A stretch of 37,746 nucleotides of DNA from JAFRXK01 sp045603305 (GTDB taxonomy: Bacteria > Bacillota > Clostridia > Lachnospirales > Lachnospiraceae): contig JAZULV010000080.1 in NCBI GenBank assembly GCA_045603305.1, positions 1-37,746 on the forward strand, given 5' to 3'. The notes below the pieces were generated by a model that did not search any database, was not told where the DNA came from, and saw only the letters and a list, made by a program, of their open reading frames with translations. Position 1 is the stretch's first letter; the number at the start of each line of letters is the position of its first letter. The translations under genes and the position numbers were made by a program. Below, piece after piece: positions 1 to 7,380 of the stretch.

Positions 1-44
1 TTCTCTTCCCTTCCATCACACCACTCTCACAATATTTTTTACAA

Positions 45-75
45 TAAAAAAAGAGATAGAGGTTTTCACTCTATC
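45..75 (-). terminator. Rho-independent terminator of the GH13 gene
   Basis: Read on the minus strand, a 7-bp stem GATAGAG / CTCTATC with a 7-nt loop is followed by TC and a run of seven T. It lies about 120 nt beyond the stop codon of the glucan hydrolase and is the only good terminator there. The rest of 1-197 is AT-rich and holds no gene I can see. Confidence 0.8.
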
Positions 76-197
76 GCAATATCTCCTGCAACAGAGTAAT
101 TAACTCTTGTCGCATTTAATTTTAAAACTTATCTATCTTCATAATATATTTTCACAAATCCTAATATAAATATATATTTTAATATAACAAACTAATG

Positions 198-2243
198 TTA
201 CTCGTCATTACGCACAAAGACCATCGCACTAAAAGGTTCCAGTTTAAGAGAAAGAATTCCTTTCTCTACGTTATATTTTACACTGCCTGCATTATATCCC
301 TTAGCATTTGTTTTCATTACCCGGTCAATACTTACGTTTCCGGTAACCCCTGCTTCCCAGACAGGTATCTGTACATCCTTGTAATCGTCGTTATTATTGA
401 CAACCACAACAACCTGATTATGCTCATCAAATCTTCCGTAAGCAATAACATTATAGTCCTTGTACAAAGACTTTAAGGCACCGGTTTTAATCGCCGTATT
501 GTGCTTATGAATTCTAATCATATAACGGTGAAATTCTATTAATTCAAAATCTTCTCTTCCCCAAGGGTAAGTTCTGCGATTGTCCGGATCAGTCCATCCG
601 CATAATCCGGCTTCATCTCCATAATATATAGTAGGAGCCCCCGGCCATGTCATCATTATCACCACTGCCTCACGAAGCACGCCTTTATTTAGATTTAACT
701 CAGCTGCCCTTGGCCCATCAGTCCCGGTTCTGCCAACAGTCCTGTTTGTTCTTGTAAGAAATCTTGAATGGTCATGATTTGAAAGTTCATTCATTGAAGT
801 CAGCAATGATTGAACGTGGAACTTGCTCATATTTCTGCTCATAGACTCAAAGAAAAAGTCTGCATTCCCCCTAAGTCCGCTACTATATTTGTCGCTGTGC
901 TTTTCCATGCCGGTAAGGAACCATGATACCGGTTCCATAAATGCATCGTAATTCATTATTGTGTCCCATTCATTGCCCTTAAGCCAGGCAGAAGGATCTC
1001 CATAATGTTCTGCCAGTATGACCGCCTCAGGATTAGCCTGTTTAACCGCCTGTCTGAATTTCTGCCAGAATTGATGATTAAATTCTTCGCTGTGACCTAA
1101 ATCAGCAGCTACATCAAGTCTCCAGCCGTCCACGTTGAACGGTGCAGATACCCACTTCCTGCCTACATTCAAAATATATTCACACAGTTTTTCAGAGTTC
1201 TCGTAATTAAGCTTTGGTAATGTATCAAAGCCCCACCAGCCCTCATAATCGCCGTTATAAGGCCATTCCTCTTTGTGGAACTCAAAATAATCCCTATATA
1301 CACTGTCAGCACTTACATAAGCACCACTTTCGTAACCATCTCTGCCCTCATATATGCGCTCCCTGTCCATCCATTTGTTAAATGAACCGCAGTGATTAAA
1401 CACACCATCCAGAATCACCTTCATTCCACGTCTATGAATCTCTTCCACCAGCTTAATAAAAAGTTCATTGCTGGCTTCAAGATTCTCTTTAGAACAAACT
1501 CTCTCAATATACTGTTTTGAATCACGATTGCTCACCTGAGCCAACGCTGACGGCTGCACATCATGCTTAATAACCCCTATATGAGGATCGATATAATCAT
1601 AGTCCTGAGTATCATACTTGTGGTTAGATGGTGACACAAACAACGGATTAAAATAAATGACCTCCACGCCAAGTTTCTCTAAATAATCCAGCTTATTCAT
1701 TACACCCTGTAAATCGCCACCATAAAAGCTACACACATCAAGCTTCGACGGATATTCATACCAGTCGTCCACCTTCTTGACATAATTGTTATCTACATAT
1801 ATATACTCACCATTCTGCACATCATTGGTAGTATCACCATTTGCAAAGCGGTCCACAAATATCTGATAAATGACCGCTCCCTTAGCCCAGTCAGGAGTCT
1901 TAAAATCCGGCATTATCTTAAAATTGTATTCTGAACATTCAGACTTACCCACGCCAACTTTGTTGTAAATCAGCTGCTCATCACCTGAATTTATAACAAA
2001 ATAATAATGAACCAAAGTATCTTCTACCTTGAATTCAGTCTGATAAAAATCAAAAAACTCATCAGTAGACTGCTTTTTCATATTAATTGTTTCCACGCCG
2101 TTCTCTCTGTGTAACACCAAAGAAACATTATCTGCGTCATTAGCTGCTGTCCTAAATCGAACAGTCACAGTGTCATTCTTTTTTGGTTCTAATGGCACTC
2201 TGAATCCGCCGGCTTCATCACTGAACAATGCTCTTACGTTCAT
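198..2243 (-). CDS. GH13 alpha-glucan hydrolase (neopullulanase/cyclomaltodextrinase-like), cytoplasmic
   Basis: This is a 681-aa glycoside hydrolase of the alpha-amylase clan. An N-terminal beta-sandwich (about 1-110) precedes a TIM barrel opened by VIYQIFVDRFANGD (about 125-137). The conserved GH13 regions are visible: DGVFNH (279-284), GWRLDVA with nucleophile Asp377, AEH with acid/base Glu412, and SNHDHSR with His490/Asp491. No signal peptide is present, so it probably acts on imported maltodextrins or cyclodextrins. Substrate specificity (neopullulanase, cyclomaltodextrinase or maltogenic amylase) cannot be fixed by eye. The start is placed at the ATG at 2243 because GGAGGAA lies 3 nt upstream; the ATG four codons earlier would have that ribosome site inside the gene. 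It stands alone with its own terminator and a promoter-like TATAAT upstream. Confidence 0.9.
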   Translation of the reverse strand: MNVRALFSDEAGGFRVPLEPKKNDTVTVRFRTAANDADNVSLVLHRENGVETINMKKQSTDEFFDFYQTEFKVEDTLVHYYFVINSGDEQLIYNKVGVGKSECSEYNFKIMPDFKTPDWAKGAVIYQIFVDRFANGDTTNDVQNGEYIYVDNNYVKKVDDWYEYPSKLDVCSFYGGDLQGVMNKLDYLEKLGVEVIYFNPLFVSPSNHKYDTQDYDYIDPHIGVIKHDVQPSALAQVSNRDSKQYIERVCSKENLEASNELFIKLVEEIHRRGMKVILDGVFNHCGSFNKWMDRERIYEGRDGYESGAYVSADSVYRDYFEFHKEEWPYNGDYEGWWGFDTLPKLNYENSEKLCEYILNVGRKWVSAPFNVDGWRLDVAADLGHSEEFNHQFWQKFRQAVKQANPEAVILAEHYGDPSAWLKGNEWDTIMNYDAFMEPVSWFLTGMEKHSDKYSSGLRGNADFFFESMSRNMSKFHVQSLLTSMNELSNHDHSRFLTRTNRTVGRTGTDGPRAAELNLNKGVLREAVVIMMTWPGAPTIYYGDEAGLCGWTDPDNRRTYPWGREDFELIEFHRYMIRIHKHNTAIKTGALKSLYKDYNVIAYGRFDEHNQVVVVVNNNDDYKDVQIPVWEAGVTGNVSIDRVMKTNAKGYNAGSVKYNVEKGILSLKLEPFSAMVFVRNDE

Positions 2244-2326
2244 TTCTTCCTCCATGCAATCTACTTAAATATTTACATATTCTATAACAATCAATTACTT
2301 TTTTCAACCCATTAGGCACGTTGTAT

Positions 2327-2356
2327 ATTATACCATATGTTTAATAATAATTTCAC
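2327..2356 (-). promoter_or_regulatory. Candidate promoter of the GH13 gene
   Basis: On the minus strand a perfect -10 hexamer TATAAT (2327-2332) is preceded at 18 bp by GTGAAA (2351-2356), which matches 4 of 6 bases of the -35 consensus. The predicted leader is about 75 nt. The -35 match is weak, so this is a moderate call. Confidence 0.45.
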
Positions 2357-2371
2357 CACTAAATATACTCC

Positions 2372-2640
2372 GGTAGCTGCACCTCCAACGCTTCGCGTTG
2401 CTGCCTCTTTTCATTTCTCTGCTTTGGCCGAGTGCTGGTAGCTGCACCTCCACCGCTTCGCGTTGTCGGTCGCGTTGCTACCTCATTTCATTCCTCTGCT
2501 TTGGCCGAGTGCTGGTAGCTGCACCTCCACCGCTTCGCGTTGTCGGTCGCGTTGCTACCTCTTTTCATTCCTCTACTTTGGCCGAGTGCTGGTAGCTGCA
2601 CCTCCAACGCTTCGCGTTGTCGGTCGCGTTGCTACCTCAT
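2372..2640. repeat. Tandem array of a ~77-bp hairpin-forming repeat (four units)
   Basis: Four head-to-tail units start at 2372, 2437, 2514 and 2591. The first is shortened to 65 bp by loss of 12 bp (TCGGTCGCGTTG-type segment), the second and third are 77 bp, and the fourth stops after about 49 bp. Each begins GGTAGCTGCACCTCC and full units contain GCTACC about 40 bp later, so GGTAGC/GCTACC can pair. An inner ACGCTTCGCGT can form a short hairpin (AACGC-TTC-GCGTT in units 1 and 4). Full units close with GGCCGAGTGCT. The array is much richer in GC than its AT-rich surroundings. The open frames through it simply repeat the unit, lack ribosome sites, and look non-coding. Confidence 0.9.
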
Positions 2641-2642
2641 AT

Positions 2643-2702
2643 ACAACAAAAGTCTTATACATTCTTCTATGCAAGCATAAGACTGTATAAGACTTTTGTT
2701 GT
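2643..2702. repeat. 18-bp perfect inverted repeat with a nested hairpin in its loop
   Basis: ACAACAAAAGTCTTATAC (2643-2660) is exactly complementary to 2685-2702. The 24-nt loop itself holds TATGC-AA-GCATA (2669-2680). The structure follows directly after the last tandem unit. Just beyond it, GCACTCGGCC (2703-2712) is the reverse complement of the tail of each tandem unit, so the array and this hairpin look like parts of one element. It lacks the T-tract of a plain terminator. Confidence 0.85.
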
Positions 2703-2724
2703 GCACTCGGCCAGCTGATTCGCG

Positions 2725-2871
2725 CAAAAAAGACAGCTATCGCTCGCTGTCTTTTAAGGAGAAGGTATTTTGCTTATGGGGTATAGCAAAAATATAATGT
2801 AAAATGTATTGGGGGGTTTTACAAGAGTTATAATAGCACTATTAAACGTATAAGTGTGCACAATTTTTCGA
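2725..2871. repeat. Copy A of a duplicated ~147-bp module (terminator hairpin plus two G-rich-loop hairpins)
   Basis: In order on the plus strand: a terminator-like stem AAAAGACAGC/GCTGTCTTTT (2728-2755); AAGGAGAAG; a hairpin TTTTGCT/AGCAAAA with loop containing GGGG (2768-2791); TATAAT (2793-2798) placed 17 bp after TTGCTT (2770-2775); a second hairpin TGTAAAA/TTTTACA with loop ending GGGGGG (2798-2823); then an AT-rich stretch ending GTGCACAATTTTT. The same elements occur in the same order at 3227-3371. It may be a regulatory or small-RNA module, or only a duplicated 3' flank; function is unknown. Confidence 0.75.
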
Positions 2872-2964
2872 CAAATAAAAAGGTTTTTTTATTTAAAATA
2901 ACTTAAAAATCAAGTGTTTTTAATGAGTTGCACAAATTGATAATGTGTTTTTACTGCATTTTAT

Positions 2965-2980
2965 CTAAAAACGTTTTTAG
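2965..2980. promoter_or_regulatory. 16-bp perfect palindrome, LacI/CcpA-type operator-like
   Basis: CTAAAAACGTTTTTAG is a perfect palindrome with a central CG, the general form of LacI-family operators. It is about 720 bp upstream of the GH13 gene with the repeat array between, so a role in that gene's control is only a guess. A related AAACGTTT core occurs near 25465-25477 upstream of a giant surface protein. Confidence 0.3.
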
Positions 2981-3151
2981 TGTATGACAACTCTTTTATT
3001 CACTGTGGTTTACGTTGATACTTCATATACGAGAAAACTATATTAAAAGTCTATGCTATTATGACATATACGCAACATAATTATATCCATACCTATAATT
3101 ATTTCTTAATCGTAAAATAGGGCTGTCCCAATCAATTTAAAAAGTATTTAA

Positions 3152-3223
3152 TTACTCGATGATAGTTGCAACACGGCCTGAACCTACAGTACGTCCACCT
3201 TCACGTTTTACGAACTTTCCTAT
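3152..3223 (-). pseudogene. tuf: Stranded 3' end of an elongation factor Tu gene (tuf remnant)
   Basis: On the minus strand about 22 codons ending in a stop at 3152-3154 encode KFVKREGGRTVGSGRVATII followed by E. The REGGRTVGSG..(V/I) segment is the extreme C-terminus of bacterial EF-Tu (usual family form RF.IREGGRTVGSG/AVV). The frame ends upstream exactly where the duplicated module copy B begins (3227), so the rest of the gene, roughly 375 codons, is missing. There is no start codon or ribosome site. It is a rearrangement scar, not a gene. Confidence 0.85.
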
Positions 3224-3226
3224 AAT

Positions 3227-3371
3227 GCAAAAAAGACAGCTACGCTCGCTGTCTTTTAAGGAGAAGATATTCTTTTTGCTTTGGGGTGTAGCAAAAACTA
3301 TAATGTAAAATGTATGGGGGTTTTACAAGAATTATAATAACATTATTAATCAGATAAATGTGCACAATTTT
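3227..3371. repeat. Copy B of the duplicated ~147-bp module
   Basis: This repeats copy A (2725-2871) in the same orientation with scattered substitutions and small indels. The parts are: terminator stem AAAAGACAGC/GCTGTCTTTT (3231-3257), hairpin TTTTTGCT/AGCAAAAA (3273-3297), TTGCTT at 3276-3281 with TATAAT at 3299-3304 (17-bp spacing kept), hairpin TGTAAAA/TTTTACA (3304-3327) with a GGGGG loop, and the GTGCACAATTTTT end. Both hairpin stems and the promoter-like spacing survive the divergence. On the minus strand the first stem followed by six T would also terminate transcription coming from ftsH. Confidence 0.75.
3231..3257 (-). terminator. Probable terminator of the tilS-hpt-ftsH operon
   Basis: Minus-strand stem AAAAGACAGC/GCTGTCTTTT followed by TTTTTTG gives a standard intrinsic terminator, symmetric enough to work in both directions. 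It lies about 220 nt beyond the ftsH stop. The 22-bp palindrome at 3402-3423 is nearer to the gene but lacks a T-tract. Confidence 0.6.
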
Positions 3372-3401
3372 TAAAAATTATAGTCAGTCTTTTTATGATT
3401 T

Positions 3402-3423
3402 ATGCCCACAAATTTGTGGGCAT
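3402..3423. repeat. 22-bp perfect palindrome downstream of ftsH
   Basis: The half-site ATGCCCACAAA is followed immediately by its exact complement TTTGTGGGCAT. With no spacer it is either an extruding/hairpin structure in the ftsH 3' region or a binding site for a dimeric protein. It is followed by neither a T-tract nor a gene start. Confidence 0.7.
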
Positions 3424-3476
3424 TTGTGATTGTGTTGCTAATAACACTTATTTTAAGTTAATTTTTCGACAATTTA

Positions 3477-5306
3477 CTAAGCCATAGCCTGATTAAATAT
3501 CTCTTCAAATTCCTGCTGATTAATCTTTTCTCTCTGAAGTAAAGCTTCACTACAAGCATGTAATACTGCTTCGTGTTCATTAATAATTGACTTTGCCTTA
3601 TCATAACACTGGTCAATAATTCTTTTCACTTCTTCATCAATTGTATTTGCCATGCTCTCACTATAACTTCTGGTATGTCCGTAATCACGGCCTAAGAACA
3701 CTTCTTCTTCGTCACTTCCACAGCATATCATACCTATACGCTCACTCATACCGTACTTGGTAACCATGGACCTTGCCATCTCTGTCGCCTGTTTGATGTC
3801 CTGAGATGCCCCGGTAGTAATATCATCAAATACTATCTCTTCAGCTATTCTGCCACCCAATGACACCATAATATGCTCAAGCATCTTTCCTTTGGTATAA
3901 AACATCTCATCTTTTTCAGGAAGCGGCATAGTATATCCTGCAGCCCCTAAACCTGTAGGAATAATAGATACGGTATGCACAGGTCCGACTTCCTGCAGTA
4001 CATGGAATAGTATTGCATGACCGGTCTCGTGATAAGCAGTAATCTTCTTATCCTTTTCTGATATAATCTTACTCTTCTTTTCAGCACCTATACCAACCTT
4101 AATAAACGCCTGATCAATATCTGACTGCTGTATATATGGTCTGTTACATTTTGCTGCTTCGATAGCAGCCTCGTTCATAAGATTCTCAAGATCTGCTCCC
4201 GTAAATCCTGCTGTTGTCTGGGCTACCCTCTCTAAATCCACATCATCACCAATAGGCTTATTCTTGGTGTGAACACCCAGTATCTCCTGTCTTGCACCGA
4301 CGTCCGGTCTGCCTACTGTAATCTTTCTGTCAAAACGGCCCGGTCTTAATATCGCAGGGTCAAGTATATCTACTCTGTTAGTAGCTGCCATAACAATAAT
4401 ACCCTGATTAGCATTAAAACCATCCATTTCAACAAGCATCTGGTTGAGGGTCTGCTCACGTTCATCATGTCCACCACCCATGCCGGCACCACGTCTTCTG
4501 GCTACCGCATCGATTTCATCTATAAAGACAATACAAGGAGCATTCTTCTTTGCGGTTTCAAATAAATCTCTTACTCTTGATGCACCAACACCTACAAACA
4601 TCTCCACAAAATCCGAACCGGATATACTAAAGAAAGGCACCTGTGCCTCTCCTGCTACCGCCTTGGCAAGAAGAGTCTTACCTGTACCCGGAACACCAAC
4701 CAGCAGAACTCCCTTAGGTATTCTTGCTCCAAGCTTATTGTACTTCATAGGATTCTTTAAGAAATCAACTATCTGTACAAGTTCTTCTTTCTCTTCCCTA
4801 AGTCCCGCTACCTTGGTAAAATCAATATTTTTTACTTCCGATATCAGTTTTGCACGGCTCTTTCCGAAGTTCATCATTTTGCTATTATTGCCACCGTTCA
4901 TTGCCTTATTCATAATAGACATTACAAAAAAGGCAATAAGAAACATACCTATTAATATCGGAACAACAATAGATACTATAAACGCACCATTACCCGGAAC
5001 ATCTTTTATAAATACATCAACGTTATTGTCCAACAAAAGATTCTTAACCTGGTTTACATCATCTACATGTAATTTAGCTCTCTCTCCGTTATTAAGTATA
5101 AGCGTTAATGTACCTGTAGGTATCTCGTTATTCTGTGCAATGTATGCTGAATCAATATTATCTTCACTTAAATTAACAATAAGATGATTATAACTCCACT
5201 CGTTAGTAAATAATGTGTCTCTGTTCATCCATAATATCAGTAACATACCAAGTATTGCGATAAATATATACGGAGCAAAGCTGCCCCTTTTTTGCTGCTT
5301 TTCCAA
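3477..5306 (-). CDS. ftsH: ATP-dependent zinc metalloprotease FtsH
   Basis: This 609-aa membrane AAA+ protease degrades misfolded membrane proteins and regulators. Two membrane segments (about 12-26 and 109-131) flank a short extracytoplasmic domain. The AAA module shows Walker A GVPGTGKT (204-211), Walker B CIVFIDEID (258-266) and the SRH region near AILRPGRFDRK. The zinc site is HETGH (426-430), with the third ligand probably Asp503 in TTGASQDIKQA. Length is normal for the family. It is the last gene of tilS-hpt-ftsH, 27 nt after hpt. The order is conserved in Gram-positive bacteria, including Bacillus. Confidence 0.97.
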   Translation of the reverse strand: MEKQQKRGSFAPYIFIAILGMLLILWMNRDTLFTNEWSYNHLIVNLSEDNIDSAYIAQNNEIPTGTLTLILNNGERAKLHVDDVNQVKNLLLDNNVDVFIKDVPGNGAFIVSIVVPILIGMFLIAFFVMSIMNKAMNGGNNSKMMNFGKSRAKLISEVKNIDFTKVAGLREEKEELVQIVDFLKNPMKYNKLGARIPKGVLLVGVPGTGKTLLAKAVAGEAQVPFFSISGSDFVEMFVGVGASRVRDLFETAKKNAPCIVFIDEIDAVARRRGAGMGGGHDEREQTLNQMLVEMDGFNANQGIIVMAATNRVDILDPAILRPGRFDRKITVGRPDVGARQEILGVHTKNKPIGDDVDLERVAQTTAGFTGADLENLMNEAAIEAAKCNRPYIQQSDIDQAFIKVGIGAEKKSKIISEKDKKITAYHETGHAILFHVLQEVGPVHTVSIIPTGLGAAGYTMPLPEKDEMFYTKGKMLEHIMVSLGGRIAEEIVFDDITTGASQDIKQATEMARSMVTKYGMSERIGMICCGSDEEEVFLGRDYGHTRSYSESMANTIDEEVKRIIDQCYDKAKSIINEHEAVLHACSEALLQREKINQQEFEEIFNQAMA

Positions 5307-5333
5307 TTGAAGTTCTCCTTTTCTGACAGGATA

Positions 5334-5861
5334 TTAATCCTTAAATTCTACAACTCCGATGTACGGAAGATTGCGGTATTTCTGGTCGTAATCAAGACCA
5401 TATCCTACCACAAAGCTATCAGGAATCTGAATACATGAATAATCCACTTCAACATGTTTCTCAATTCGTCTTGCCGGCTTATCTAACAAAGTACATATCT
5501 TTATGCTGGCAGGATCTCTCTGATTTAACAATTCAATAAGAGAAGCTAAAGTTTTTCCTGAATCAATTATATCTTCTACTATAAGAACATCTTTTCCTTC
5601 TATAGACTCATCCAGATCCTTAATAATCTTAACATCACCTGATGTCTCTGTTCCTGAACCATAACTTGATACTGCCATAAAATCAAAGGTAACCGGCACA
5701 TCCATATACTTTGCAAGCTCGCAGGTAAAGAATACTCCACCCTTAAGCACACAAATCATGTGAATTACTTTTCCCTGATAGTCTGCATTAATCTGCTTGG
5801 CAACTTCAACTATCTTTTCTTTAAGTTCTTCTTCTGAAATTAATACTTTTACTTCTTCCAT
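5334..5861 (-). CDS. hpt: Hypoxanthine phosphoribosyltransferase
   Basis: This 175-aa purine salvage enzyme transfers the phosphoribosyl group of PRPP to hypoxanthine or guanine. The PRPP-binding loop VLIVEDIIDSGKT is at 92-104, and LKGGVFF (39-45) forms the early active-site loop with its non-proline cis-type turn. The C-terminal FVVGYGLDYDQKYRNLPYIG is the typical base-binding end of bacterial Hpt. It sits 19 nt after tilS and 27 nt before ftsH, so the three genes are very probably one transcript. Confidence 0.96.
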   Translation of the reverse strand: MEEVKVLISEEELKEKIVEVAKQINADYQGKVIHMICVLKGGVFFTCELAKYMDVPVTFDFMAVSSYGSGTETSGDVKIIKDLDESIEGKDVLIVEDIIDSGKTLASLIELLNQRDPASIKICTLLDKPARRIEKHVEVDYSCIQIPDSFVVGYGLDYDQKYRNLPYIGVVEFKD

Positions 5862-5880
5862 AGTACTTCTCCCGTCTCTA

Positions 5881-7227
5881 TTATATATTATGTTTTAAAA
5901 CACTTACTTCCAGTATATTCTCTGTTGTATCTGTAACCTTATACTTCTCGCTTATACGATAACCAATAATCCAGAGAATATCACTTCCGTCTGCCAAAAG
6001 CAATATCTTATTACGTTTCTCGGCAGGAATCTTGTTGTCAATCATATACCTGGCAACAGTCTTCTTATGTCCACCCGGTAAAATGTCTATTACATCTCCC
6101 TTTTTTCTGGTCCGGACTTCAAGTGTACTAGCTATTTTATCATAATCAAACCATTTCGTATATATGTTTTGTGGAATAATTTGTTCATTTCTCCTTTTAA
6201 ACACACGCATTTCTACATCTTCTTTGCTATAATCGACTGTAGCTTCTTTTGCCTGCTCATTTCTAATTATAAGCATATCATAGGAACGTACTGCAGTCAT
6301 ACCATAGGGCAGATTAAGCATATGTCCTGTCTCGTTGTCCGCCAGACGGGCGGTGCTCTCAATATGTTTCATCGTAATATCTTTTCTGCGCCCGCAAAGC
6401 TTCTCAAAGGAATGCATAATAACATATTTTCTCATAATAAGCGGAAGCTCTTTTAAGCAGTTATTATTAATAAGAATCTCTCCCTGCTTAAGCACAGCAT
6501 TTTTATCAAATATCTTTTCTGCTTCTTTTGAAAAGTACTCTTCTGCTTCTGAAAGCCTGTAACCGGCCTGTACAATATTATCTATGGCACCTTCATTTAT
6601 CTCTCTGACGGCATAGCCTAATATATTCTTACGTACTTTGTTACGGGTGTAATCTTCCGTAAGATTAGTGCTGTCAGTACAATATTTTATACCTAATGCT
6701 TTTATATATTCTTCTATATCTTTTCGCTCAACAGTAAGCATAGGCCTGATAATACAATCTCTTACCGGCTGTATACCGCCTAACCCTCTTATACCACTGC
6801 CTCTGAATAAATTAAAAAGAATAGTTTCAGCATTATCATTCTTATTATGTGCAACTGCAATCTTTGCAGCCCTTCCGGACTCTATATAGGAGTAAAAACT
6901 CTCATATCTGGCAATTCTTCCTGCTTCTTCTTCTGTAAGATGTCTGGCCTTTGCCATAGCCGGTACATCAATATATACCACATCACATTCGACATTTAAA
7001 TGATTACACAGTTTTTTCACAAATTCAGCATCTCTATCAGCCTCTTCACCTCTGATACCATGATGAACATGCAAAACAAGAAGATTAATACCAAGCCTCT
7101 TTCTTAATTTCTCTAACACATAAATAAGACAGACTGAATCAGCACCACCTGATACACCCACAAGCACTGTGTCACCCTGTCTTATCATATCTTCTTTTAA
7201 TATATACTGATATACCTTTTCTACCAT
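5881..7227 (-). CDS. tilS: tRNA(Ile)-lysidine synthase
   Basis: TilS attaches lysine to C34 of the CAU-anticodon tRNA(Ile), which changes its reading from AUG to AUA. The 448-aa protein has the N-type ATP pyrophosphatase P-loop SGGADS (26-31), the HHGIRGEEADRDAEF segment, and HNKNDNAET with the GIRGLGGI loop. The C-terminal domain includes VRTRKKGDVI. Length fits the family. The gene opens the tilS-hpt-ftsH operon and has its own promoter-like sequence (7282-7310). Confidence 0.96.
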   Translation of the reverse strand: MVEKVYQYILKEDMIRQGDTVLVGVSGGADSVCLIYVLEKLRKRLGINLLVLHVHHGIRGEEADRDAEFVKKLCNHLNVECDVVYIDVPAMAKARHLTEEEAGRIARYESFYSYIESGRAAKIAVAHNKNDNAETILFNLFRGSGIRGLGGIQPVRDCIIRPMLTVERKDIEEYIKALGIKYCTDSTNLTEDYTRNKVRKNILGYAVREINEGAIDNIVQAGYRLSEAEEYFSKEAEKIFDKNAVLKQGEILINNNCLKELPLIMRKYVIMHSFEKLCGRRKDITMKHIESTARLADNETGHMLNLPYGMTAVRSYDMLIIRNEQAKEATVDYSKEDVEMRVFKRRNEQIIPQNIYTKWFDYDKIASTLEVRTRKKGDVIDILPGGHKKTVARYMIDNKIPAEKRNKILLLADGSDILWIIGYRISEKYKVTDTTENILEVSVLKHNI

Positions 7228-7281
7228 AACTACTCCGCAGTCCGACCATTATTTATTATTGCTATTTAATACACTACTAGA

Positions 7282-7310
7282 ATTATACAGAATAATTACG
7301 ATAAAGTCGA
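7282..7310 (-). promoter_or_regulatory. Candidate sigma-A promoter of tilS-hpt-ftsH
   Basis: On the minus strand TCGACT (7305-7310) and TATAAT (7282-7287) are separated by exactly 17 bp. The -10 is perfect and the -35 matches 4 of 6. It lies 55 nt before the tilS start and between tilS and the end of spoIIE. Confidence 0.6.
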
Positions 7311-7380
7311 TTATATATAAATAAAAATTATATATTTTTTAACAATGCCTATTGATTAATATGTCATATCAATCACAAGA

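Noticed and set aside
2372..2640. CRISPR array
   Set aside because: The units are contiguous ~77-bp tandem repeats without unique spacers and there are no cas genes.
2398..2690. Two plus-strand open frames of 65 and 75 codons
   Set aside because: They run through the tandem repeat, repeat the same peptide, and have no ribosome sites.
4444..5187. 247-codon plus-strand open frame
   Set aside because: It is the antisense shadow of ftsH, with no ribosome site and biased, low-information composition.
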